DNA of 41,848 nt from the NCBI GenBank assembly GCA_030739975.1, contig JASLYC010000072.1, forward strand, positions 1-41,848, in the 5' to 3' direction. This DNA comes from Gammaproteobacteria bacterium. Lineage in GTDB: Bacteria > Pseudomonadota > Gammaproteobacteria > PS1 > Pseudothioglobaceae. The notes below the pieces were generated by a model. The model did not search any database. It was not told the DNA's origin and saw only the letters and a list, made by a program, of their open reading frames with translations. This document shows, in pieces, positions 9,978 through 16,674 of the stretch (the stretch's first letter is position 1; every line of letters starts with the position of its first letter). A program made the position numbers and the translations under genes.

Positions 9978-10025
9978 TATATTTTTTATACTATTAATGG
10001 CTATAGTTACTGGTCTATAGTGCTA

Positions 10026-10328
10026 CTATTTAGGCTTATATCCACTATTAGTGACATAAGAATTCAATACTTCAGAGTTAAATGAGTTATCTAACTCTGC
10101 CGCCTTATTTTGAACTGGAGCCTTTAAGTCGCCGTCAGGAATTTCAATTACCTCGTCGTTCCAATCAGCTAAATAAGCATTGGAATCGGTAGACCCACCA
10201 ACCGTCGCAGCAGCATCTACAGCTTCCATAAACCTACTATCTAGCTGTATCTTTTCAACCTCTCTTCTAGATTTTTTTATCATAACCTGGGTTGGTATGT
10301 CTCGCCATTTAATAATTGTAAGTTTCAT
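10026..10328 (-). CDS. Small Virulence_fact-family protein of unknown function
   Basis: This 100-residue soluble protein begins KLTIIKWRDIPTQV and contains RFMEAVDAAA and AYLADWND segments. I recognise these as the small Virulence_fact family (Pfam PF13769 from memory), found in other bacteria beside corrinoid methyltransferase, MetF and DUF1638 genes. The name is historical and no biochemical role is known to me. It has no cysteines, membrane segment or signal peptide, and its C-terminal half is acidic. The gene lies exactly between the two arms of the 64-bp inverted repeat and points towards the dehydrogenase gene, 187 nt away. It may assist corrinoid or folate methyl transfer (inference from context only). 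Confidence 0.75.
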   Translation of the reverse strand: MKLTIIKWRDIPTQVMIKKSRREVEKIQLDSRFMEAVDAAATVGGSTDSNAYLADWNDEVIEIPDGDLKAPVQNKAAELDNSFNSEVLNSYVTNSGYKPK

Positions 10329-10407
10329 ATATAAACTGCTAATAAATATAAATTGATATAAAAATTCTTATTAATATAATTCAATGCGATTCTACCAGTA
10401 ATCCTTA

Positions 10408-10435
10408 GTTATATATTTACTTTGGATTTTGTTAA
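10408..10435 (-). promoter_or_regulatory. Possible promoter of the Virulence_fact-family gene
   Basis: On the minus strand TTAACA (10430-10435) and TATAAC (10408-10413) are separated by 16 bp. Transcription would start near 10401, about 70 nt before the ATG. No copy of the TTGACTAAACGGTCAA operator overlaps it, so this gene may not share the control of its neighbours. The region is very AT-rich, so a chance match is possible. Confidence 0.4.
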
Positions 10436-10465
10436 TATTTTTTTATTTTCACACTAAAAAATATA

Positions 10466-10494
10466 TTGACAAAAGTGTATTTTTCCAATAAGAT
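10466..10494 (+). promoter_or_regulatory. Promoter of the corrinoid methyltransferase operon
   Basis: A perfect -35 box TTGACA (10466-10471), a 17-bp spacer and a -10 box TAAGAT (10489-10494) place the start near 10501. The first gene begins at 10546. The operator directly follows, covering the start site. Confidence 0.8.
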
Positions 10495-10500
10495 TCCAAC

Positions 10501-10518
10501 ATTGACCGTTTAGTCAAT
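10501..10518. promoter_or_regulatory. Putative TetR-family operator at the methyltransferase operon start
   Basis: ATTGACCGTTTAGTCAAT is the exact reverse complement of 9925-9942. It occupies +1 to +18 of the predicted transcript, where a bound repressor would block initiation. The likely ligand-responsive regulator is the BetI-like protein at 25443-26033 (inference). Confidence 0.7.
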
Positions 10519-10545
10519 ATTATTAATTATTTATGGGGATCATTT

Positions 10546-11250
10546 ATGAGCGACGAAGAAGATTTTGATCTTAATGATTTAGATGACAAGGAGCTTGTAG
10601 AACAAATTCAAGATGATCTTTATGACGGCCTTGATGATGAGGTAACTGAAGGTACTGAGATACTTCTATCAAGGGGCTGGGATGCCAATGATGTACTAGG
10701 CGAAGCGCTTGTAGGCGGAATGAAAATTGTTGGTGTTGATTTTAGAGATGGCATTTTATTTGTCCCAGAGGTGCTGAAATGTGCTGGCGCTATGAAGGGA
10801 GGTATGAGCATTCTACGTCCAATCCTTTCAGAGTCTGCTAAAGATACCTCGCTAGGTAAATTTGTAATTGGCACTGTTAAGGGAGATATTCACGATATAG
10901 GTAAAAACTTAGTAGGGATGATGCTTGAAGGTTCTGGTTTTGAGGTTATAGATTTGGGAATTAACAACCCAGTTGAAAATTATCTTGAAGCTATAGATGA
11001 ACATGAGCCTGTAATAGTGGGCATGTCTGCTCTCCTTACAACTACAATGCCGTACATGGGTGTTGTAGTTGAAGAAATGGAGAAGCGCGGACTACGAAAA
11101 GACGTACATATTATGTGTGGCGGTGCCCCACTAAATCAGGAGTTTGCCGATGCTATCGGCGTCCCAGCTTATGGTCGTGATGCTGCTAGAAGTTCTGAAA
11201 TGGCAGAAGAGTATGTGCGCGGTCTGCGTAATAAACGTGAACACCGTTAG
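10546..11250 (+). CDS. Corrinoid (B12-binding) methyl-carrier protein, MttC/MtgC-like
   Basis: This 234-residue corrinoid protein has an N-terminal helical cap domain (about 15-95), then a Rossmann-like B12-binding domain. The DxHxxG motif is at 114-119 (GDIHDIGKN) and H116 is the likely lower axial cobalt ligand. GMSALLTTTMPYM and CGGAPLNQEF follow, as in MttC/MtbC/MtgC. It would receive a methyl group from the MttB-family protein (16675) and donate it through the methyltransferase at 13386 to THF. The acidic N-terminus (SDEEDFDLNDLDD) is longer than in the Methanosarcina proteins. A GGGG-type ribosome site precedes the ATG. It is first in the operon, directly after the operator. Confidence 0.93.
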   Translation: MSDEEDFDLNDLDDKELVEQIQDDLYDGLDDEVTEGTEILLSRGWDANDVLGEALVGGMKIVGVDFRDGILFVPEVLKCAGAMKGGMSILRPILSESAKDTSLGKFVIGTVKGDIHDIGKNLVGMMLEGSGFEVIDLGINNPVENYLEAIDEHEPVIVGMSALLTTTMPYMGVVVEEMEKRGLRKDVHIMCGGAPLNQEFADAIGVPAYGRDAARSSEMAEEYVRGLRNKREHR

Positions 11251-11878
11251 TAAAAATAACGCTAGAGACAATAAGCGTTTAGTTTTAGGTTGCGGTGCTC
11301 TAGTATATGACTTAACTAGACTTATTAAACAAAATCATGCTCTGTCAGAAAAAGTTGAGTTGCAATGTTTACCTGCCAGATGGCATAACGAGCCTCAATT
11401 AATTGCACCAGCTGTAGAAAAATTGTTATCAGAACGTGCGCATAAGTATAAAGACATTTATATTGCATATGCTGATTGCGGGACTGGAGGCCAGCTTGAC
11501 AGTGTTATTGAAAAATACGGCGCAAAAAGGATTGGCGGGGCTCATTGTTATGAATTTTTTGCTGGAACTGAATTATTTTATAAACTTAATAAACAGGAGA
11601 TAGGAACCTTTTACCTGACTGATTATTTAGTTAATAATTTTGAAAGATTGGTTATTGTGGGGCTGGGTTTAGATAAACATCCAGAACTTTTTGATGTCTA
11701 CTTCTCTAACTATAAAAAGCTAGTCTATTTAGCTCAAACTGAAAATAAACAATGGCAAAAAGATGCCTGTAAATATGCTAAAGATTTTGGTTTTTCATAT
11801 GAATATAGATTTGTAGGTACTGGGGAATTAGATACGGTTTTTAAGGGCATTGAATTCAATGCTGTAGAAGCAAAATAA
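11237..11878 (+). CDS. DUF1638 protein, possible metal-binding accessory factor
   Basis: This is a 213-residue DUF1638-family protein (from memory, Pfam PF07796). Conserved-looking segments are VLGCGALVYD (C19), CLPARWHNEP (C44, H50), YADCGTGG (C81) and GGAHCYEFFAG (H103, C104), a set of Cys/His residues that could bind a metal. The GTG at 11237 is used because the family-like core starts soon after; it overlaps the corrinoid gene by 14 nt. An in-frame ATG at 11213, behind AGAAGAG, would add 8 residues and overlap by 38 nt. DUF1638 genes recur next to MttB-family genes in other bacteria. The function is unknown, and corrinoid loading or repair is only a guess. Confidence 0.8.
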   Translation: MNTVSKNNARDNKRLVLGCGALVYDLTRLIKQNHALSEKVELQCLPARWHNEPQLIAPAVEKLLSERAHKYKDIYIAYADCGTGGQLDSVIEKYGAKRIGGAHCYEFFAGTELFYKLNKQEIGTFYLTDYLVNNFERLVIVGLGLDKHPELFDVYFSNYKKLVYLAQTENKQWQKDACKYAKDFGFSYEYRFVGTGELDTVFKGIEFNAVEAK

Positions 11879-11888
11879 GGTAAATAAT

Positions 11889-12326
11889 ATGTATAAGGCT
11901 AGACTATTTGCAAGTAAGCATGCAAGAGGTTACGAAATAACATATAACTTTTTGTCTCCGATTATTATAAAGACTCTAAAGGCTATACAAGTTATTTCAA
12001 AAAGTAGGTTGGATGTCCCAATTACTTGGCTCGAAAAGCAAATAAAAGGGTTTTTGTTTGACTGCCAGATGTGTGGTAACTGCATACTTTCAAGTACAGG
12101 TATGACTTGTCCTATGAATTGCCCAAAAACTCTTAGAAATGGCCCATGTGGCGGTGTACTTAATAACGGAAACTGTGAAGTAAATCCAGAAATGCAGTGT
12201 GTATGGGTAAATGCTTGGAGAGGATCAAGAAAAATGAAAAATAGCATTGAGATCCAACAAATACAATTTGCTGTAAACCATGAAAAACGTGGAAGTAGTG
12301 CCTGGATAAGTCTAGCTAAAGAATAA
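11889..12326 (+). CDS. MetV-like cysteine-rich partner of MetF (MTHFR_C domain)
   Basis: This 145-residue protein is dominated by a cysteine-rich module: C59, C62, C65, C74, C78, C87, C96 and C104, with the signature NCPKTLRNGPCGG. It is the domain often labelled methylene-THF reductase C-terminal and corresponds to MetV of acetogens, a Zn/Fe-S-binding subunit that partners MetF. The first 45 residues are basic and partly hydrophobic. It lies immediately upstream of the MetF-like gene (24 nt gap), so the pair probably forms a MetVF-type methylene-THF reductase. Here it should act in the direction of methyl-THF oxidation. No RnfC2-type electron-transfer subunit is present. Confidence 0.87.
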   Translation: MYKARLFASKHARGYEITYNFLSPIIIKTLKAIQVISKSRLDVPITWLEKQIKGFLFDCQMCGNCILSSTGMTCPMNCPKTLRNGPCGGVLNNGNCEVNPEMQCVWVNAWRGSRKMKNSIEIQQIQFAVNHEKRGSSAWISLAKE

Positions 12327-12349
12327 ATTTATAGAAAATTATTGTAGTT

Positions 12350-13360
12350 ATGAAAGAATCAATAAAAATTAATCCAGAATTTATTTATCATCCGGGTAAT
12401 CCATTGCCGGAGATAGAAGGCCACGTGTCTTGTGGGCGCTTTGAGCGCATATTGAAAGGTGGTGATTTTGCTGTTACTACTGAGCTTGCACCCCCAGACT
12501 CTGCTGATAGAACCGAGGTATTTCATAGAGCTGCAATGTTCAATGATGTTGTTGATGCAATAAATGCAACTGACGGGTCTGGAGCAAATTGCCATATGTC
12601 AAGTGTCGTTGTTTGCGCACTATTAAGTCATATAGGATATTCACCTATATTGCAGATATCTTGCAGGGACAAGAATAGAATTGCTATACAGGGTGATATT
12701 CTAGGGGCTGCCGCTCTAGGCATAAGCAATGTGCTGGCACTTACTGGAGATGACGTCAGTTCAGGAGACCATCCAGAAGCTAAACGTGTCTTTGACCTAG
12801 ATAGCATATCTTTATTAACAACGATAATAAAAATGAGGGAAGAGTCCTCACTTTTAAGTGGCAGAAAACTCAAAGAGCCCCCCAGAATGTTTGCTGGAAG
12901 CACAATAAATCCATTCGTACCGCCAATCAAATCAAGAGTCTTGCAACTAGAAAAAAAGATTGATGCTGGAGCGGAATTCATTCAAACACAGTACTGCTTT
13001 GATATGCCTATGTTGGTTGATTTTATGGCAAAAGCAGTCGATAAAGGCCTTACAGAGAGAGCTTTTATATTGCCTGGAGTTGGAACTTTAGCTTCTGCCA
13101 AAATGGCAAAGTGGCTTAGAAAAAATGTGCCTGGTGTGCATATTCCAGATAGCATAATAAAGAGACTAGAGTGTGCAAATGACCAAAAAAAAGAGGGACA
13201 AAAAATTTGTACAGAACTTATGCAAAAGGTTAAAGAAATTGATGGCGTCAGTGGAGTCCATGTAATGGCATACGGTCAAGAGAAATACGTTGCACAAATG
13301 GTGAAAGATTCTGGCGTGTTAGGCGACAGAAAGCCATGGGCGCCTATGAATAGATATTAA
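12350..13360 (+). CDS. Methylenetetrahydrofolate reductase (MetF-type catalytic subunit)
   Basis: This is a 336-residue FAD-dependent TIM-barrel protein of the MetF family. Family features include TTELAPPD (E45 as the likely catalytic acid), NATDGSGANCHMSS, the Q/D-containing CRDKNRIAIQGDILGA loop, LALTGDD, and GAEFIQTQYCFD. It interconverts 5-methyl-THF and 5,10-methylene-THF. Together with the MetV-like protein upstream and the methyltransferase 25 nt downstream, it would oxidise the methyl group delivered by the corrinoid system. It is clearly not the short biosynthetic MetF alone, since the MetV partner and surrounding genes point to a catabolic role (inference). Confidence 0.92.
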   Translation: MKESIKINPEFIYHPGNPLPEIEGHVSCGRFERILKGGDFAVTTELAPPDSADRTEVFHRAAMFNDVVDAINATDGSGANCHMSSVVVCALLSHIGYSPILQISCRDKNRIAIQGDILGAAALGISNVLALTGDDVSSGDHPEAKRVFDLDSISLLTTIIKMREESSLLSGRKLKEPPRMFAGSTINPFVPPIKSRVLQLEKKIDAGAEFIQTQYCFDMPMLVDFMAKAVDKGLTERAFILPGVGTLASAKMAKWLRKNVPGVHIPDSIIKRLECANDQKKEGQKICTELMQKVKEIDGVSGVHVMAYGQEKYVAQMVKDSGVLGDRKPWAPMNRY

Positions 13361-13385
13361 TTACAATTTATGGAGTAAAAATTAA

Positions 13386-14282
13386 ATGACAACAAGTACA
13401 ACACTATCTTCAATGAAGGCAGAGGTTACAATTGGCTTTGGACAGCCTTTTGTCATGATTGGAGAACGCATAAACCCTACTGGTAGAAAAATTCTTGCAG
13501 AAGAGATGAAATCTGGTGATTATTCTCGTGTTGAGGCTGATGCTGTAGCACAGGTCATGGCTGGGGCGCAAATGCTTGATATTAATGCCGGTATTCCTTT
13601 GGCAGATGAACCGGCTATTCTTGCAGAATCGATTCGTCGCGTACAGGCAGTGGTTGATGTGCCACTATGTATAGACTCATCAATTATTGAGGCTCTTGAA
13701 GCTGGGCTTGCAGTTTATGAGGGTAGAGCCTTGGTAAATTCTACCACTGGCGAGACCGAAGTTCTGGAAAGAGTGCTTCCGTTGGTAAAAAAATACAATG
13801 CCGCGGTTGTTGCTATTTCAAATGATGAATCAGGTATAAGTCAGGACCCTAATGAACGCTTCAAAGTGGCTAAAAAAATTGTTGAACATGCATCTGATTA
13901 TGGAATTAAGCCGCAAGACGTTGTTGTTGATCCTTTGGTTATGCCAATTGGGGCAATCTCACAAGCAGGCAATCAAGTTTTTGATTTAGTTCGTAAATTG
14001 CGATCAGAGCTAAAAGTAAATACAACCTGCGGAGCATCAAATGTAAGTTTTGGGTTGCCACAACGCAACGGCATTAATAATGCTTTTTTACCAATGTCTA
14101 TAGCAGCAGGTATGACGTCGGCAATAGTTAACCCGCTTCACCCTGAGCTAGTACAAGCTATTAGAGCGGCGGATGTGTTAACAGGGGTTGATGATGGTTG
14201 TGGCTCTTGGATTTCTAATTACAAAGAAAAGGTAGATGGTGTCTCAGCTCGAGAAGGTCGTCGTCGAAGAAGACGCAATTAG
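13386..14282 (+). CDS. Methyltetrahydrofolate:corrinoid methyltransferase
   Basis: This 298-residue pterin-binding TIM barrel is related to AcsE and to the folate domain of MetH. Motifs include MIGERINPTGR (about 24-34), DINAGIP, CIDSS, VNSTTGE and the NTTCGASNVSFGLPQR pterin loop. It transfers the methyl group between the corrinoid protein and THF and here would form methyl-THF. An internal ATG at residue 10 is an alternative start. The extreme C-terminus is GRRRRRRN, an arginine tract that recurs in two other proteins of this operon. The next gene starts 11 nt downstream. Confidence 0.93.
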   Translation: MTTSTTLSSMKAEVTIGFGQPFVMIGERINPTGRKILAEEMKSGDYSRVEADAVAQVMAGAQMLDINAGIPLADEPAILAESIRRVQAVVDVPLCIDSSIIEALEAGLAVYEGRALVNSTTGETEVLERVLPLVKKYNAAVVAISNDESGISQDPNERFKVAKKIVEHASDYGIKPQDVVVDPLVMPIGAISQAGNQVFDLVRKLRSELKVNTTCGASNVSFGLPQRNGINNAFLPMSIAAGMTSAIVNPLHPELVQAIRAADVLTGVDDGCGSWISNYKEKVDGVSAREGRRRRRRN

Positions 14283-14293
14283 GATTAAATTAA

Positions 14294-14704
14294 ATGACTA
14301 GAATTAAATATACAGGTTCTTGTGTTTGTGGCAAAACAGTTTACGAAGCATATGATTTAAAAGATGTGTCGTATTGTCATTGCAAACAATGCCGTAATAT
14401 GACTGGACACCATATGGCTGCATGTCAAGCAGAGCGAGGCAATATCAAAATTAAAGGCTTAGTTAAATGGTTCTATACACACGAAAATTCTCGTCATGGT
14501 TTTTGTAATAATTGTGGTTCACAAATGTTTTGGCAGAACGATAACAGACCAACAATAAGTGTCACTGCTGGGAGTCTAGATGATTCAAAAGGATTAAAGA
14601 TTATTCATCATATTTTTATTGAAGAGAAAGGTTCGTACTACGAAATCAGCCAAAATGAAAAACAATATGTCGGTTATAAAAACAATAGTACAGTTTATGA
14701 TTAA
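14294..14704 (+). CDS. GFA (CENP-V-like) zinc-fold protein
   Basis: This 136-residue protein of the GFA family has the expected zinc ligands C10 and C12 (CVC), C28, C30 and C33 (CHCKQC), and C71 and C74 (CNNCG). Family members are often named glutathione-dependent formaldehyde-activating enzyme, but that activity is disputed and many have unknown roles. Its place inside an operon that produces C1 units, and the sarcosine oxidase nearby that can leak formaldehyde, make a formaldehyde-handling role plausible but unproven. It has no signal peptide. The next gene begins 11 nt downstream with its ribosome site directly after this stop. Confidence 0.85.
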   Translation: MTRIKYTGSCVCGKTVYEAYDLKDVSYCHCKQCRNMTGHHMAACQAERGNIKIKGLVKWFYTHENSRHGFCNNCGSQMFWQNDNRPTISVTAGSLDDSKGLKIIHHIFIEEKGSYYEISQNEKQYVGYKNNSTVYD

Positions 14705-14715
14705 AGGAACTTGGT

Positions 14716-16653
14716 TTGAGCAATAAACAACAAATTTGTTTTACGCCATCAGGCCTTAAACGAAAAGGCAAGAATGGAGAGACATTGCTAAAAGTTGCGC
14801 AAGATGCAGGTGTAGCTCTGCGTTCTCTTTGTGGCGGTTATGGGCAATGTCATCAATGCTGGGTTGAGGTTTCTGAAGGAAAGCACTCAAAGTTTGGTGT
14901 CGAATGTAAGCCAGAAAATGTGAGTGGTGTTACTACTCTTGAAAGGCAATTAATTGCTGACAACCCTATTTATAAAGGCAAGCGTTTGGCTTGTCAAACT
15001 TGTGTAAAAGGTGATTTAGTTATTGACGTACCTGAAGAAAGCCAGGAACATAAAGCCTACATTAGTAAAAAAAATGCAAAACAAGATTATTCTCTGTCAA
15101 GCGCTATAAGTATTTTCAATTGTAATCTTGAAGAGTCAACTCTAGACAAAAATCCTTCAGCTACAGAAAACTTATTATTGCAACTGAAAAAGCAAGGAGT
15201 CAATGCAAAAGTTGACTTCAACTTATTAGGCGATCTGCAAGGTTTAATTAGTAAGACAAAAGGTGAACTCACGGTTGCTGTTCGTGATAATAATGAAGTG
15301 GTAGCAATTTATCCGCAAGGAGAGCTGCAAGTTATAGGAGCTGCAATTGATATTGGCTCTACAACACTTGCGCTCTACGTGTATGACTTGCAAAATGGCA
15401 GGCTTAATTATGAATCTTCTGCTATGAATCCTCAGATTCGTTATGGTGAGGATTTGATGAGTAGAGTTTCTTATGTGATGATGAATAAGGGTGGAGAAAA
15501 TAAATTAACGCAAGCCGTGCGCAACAAGGTTACCGAAATGTTGCATAATGCATGTGAAATATTAGAACTTCAATTGGATAAATTACTAGAAATTGTTGTT
15601 GTTGGTAATCCCATTATGCATCATATTTTTTTCGGAATATCTCCAGTTGAGCTAGGTCAGGCCCCCTTTACTGTAGCAACCAGAGGCTGGCTAGATGTTG
15701 ATGCTCAAAAGCTCGGATTAGACTTGTATCCTAATACCAGAATATCATCTTTGCCATTAATTGCTGGTCATGTTGGTGCAGACACTGCTGCTGCATACCT
15801 TAGCCAAATGGACATAATGCATTCCCAAACGACATTACTTGTTGACATTGGAACTAATGCTGAAATTATGCTGGCAAAGGAAGGTAAAGTATATGCAACG
15901 TCATCTCCAACGGGTCCTGCATTTGAGGGTGCTGAAATTAGTTCTGGTGTTAGGGCTACTTATGGAGCAATTGAAAGAGTAAGAATTGACAAAGAAACGT
16001 TAAATATTCGTTACAAGGTTATTGGTTGTGACTTTTGGTCTGACGAACCTAATTTTGAGTTGGCAAATATAAAGCCAATAGGTATTTGCGGAAGTGGAAT
16101 TATTGAGGCTATTGTTTCATTTGCTGAGACTGGAATTATTGATCAAAGTGGTCTTTTTGTTGATTCAATCGCATCAGATAGATTTTCTAAAAGTGGCAAC
16201 ACTGTAAGGTTTTTACTGGTCGATCAGGGAGAGCAATCGATCTTTATTGAGCAAGTAGATATACGTTCAATACAATTAGCTAAAGCTGCCTTGTCTGCTG
16301 GTGTTTCTATATTAATGGATTACCTTCATTGCACTAATTTTGATCAGATATTATTAGCGGGTGCATTTGGTGCACACTTAGATGCAAGATATGTCGCACT
16401 ACTGGATATCATTCCAACTTCGACAGAAGATAAGATAATTTCTGTAGGTAATGCCGCAGGAATTGGAGCAAGCGCAGCCCTACTAGACGTCAACAAAAGA
16501 AAAAATATTATCGATGCTGTAGAAAATGTTGTCAAAATTGAGACTGCTACAGAATCAAAATTTCAGCAATACTTTGTCGACGCTATGAAATTTTCTGTGT
16601 CTCCAACAAAGTCTCAGAAAGCTAATAAAAATAGACGTAGAAGAAAGCTGTAA
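14716..16653 (+). CDS. RACo-type ATP-dependent reductive activator of corrinoid proteins
   Basis: This 645-residue protein has an N-terminal [2Fe-2S] ferredoxin domain (C39, C45, C48, C93), a middle linker and a C-terminal ASKHA ATPase (DUF4445/RACo_C_ter). The phosphate-binding motif DIGSTT is at 212-217; VDIGTNAEIM, GICGSG and LLAGAFGAHLD follow. Family members re-reduce inactive Co(II) corrinoid to Co(I) with ATP, as required when the cofactor is accidentally oxidised. In an O2-respiring cell this should be in heavy use. The TTG start at 14716 is supported by AAAGGA seven nt upstream. The C-terminus ends NRRRRKL. No dedicated electron donor is encoded beside it. Confidence 0.92.
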   Translation: MSNKQQICFTPSGLKRKGKNGETLLKVAQDAGVALRSLCGGYGQCHQCWVEVSEGKHSKFGVECKPENVSGVTTLERQLIADNPIYKGKRLACQTCVKGDLVIDVPEESQEHKAYISKKNAKQDYSLSSAISIFNCNLEESTLDKNPSATENLLLQLKKQGVNAKVDFNLLGDLQGLISKTKGELTVAVRDNNEVVAIYPQGELQVIGAAIDIGSTTLALYVYDLQNGRLNYESSAMNPQIRYGEDLMSRVSYVMMNKGGENKLTQAVRNKVTEMLHNACEILELQLDKLLEIVVVGNPIMHHIFFGISPVELGQAPFTVATRGWLDVDAQKLGLDLYPNTRISSLPLIAGHVGADTAAAYLSQMDIMHSQTTLLVDIGTNAEIMLAKEGKVYATSSPTGPAFEGAEISSGVRATYGAIERVRIDKETLNIRYKVIGCDFWSDEPNFELANIKPIGICGSGIIEAIVSFAETGIIDQSGLFVDSIASDRFSKSGNTVRFLLVDQGEQSIFIEQVDIRSIQLAKAALSAGVSILMDYLHCTNFDQILLAGAFGAHLDARYVALLDIIPTSTEDKIISVGNAAGIGASAALLDVNKRKNIIDAVENVVKIETATESKFQQYFVDAMKFSVSPTKSQKANKNRRRRKL

Positions 16654-16674
16654 TAGCTAGAATATGGAGAAATA

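Larger units (their letters stand above)
9925..9988. repeat. Left arm of 64-bp inverted promoter-operator repeat
   Basis: These 64 bases are the reverse complement of 10455-10518 with a single mismatch (position 9944 against 10499). The arm contains a full promoter reading leftwards into the dehydrogenase gene and an operator at its outer end. No direct target-site duplication is visible outside the two arms. Confidence 0.97.
10455..10518. repeat. Right arm of 64-bp inverted promoter-operator repeat
   Basis: This is the inverted copy of 9925-9988 (63 of 64 bases match). It contains a promoter reading rightwards into the corrinoid protein gene, with the operator at the outer end. The two arms enclose 466 bp holding one small gene. 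Confidence 0.97.

Noticed and set aside
9925-10518. Insertion sequence or MITE bounded by 64-bp terminal inverted repeats
   Set aside because: No target-site duplication is visible, the enclosed gene is not a transposase, and the arms make functional sense as promoter-operators.
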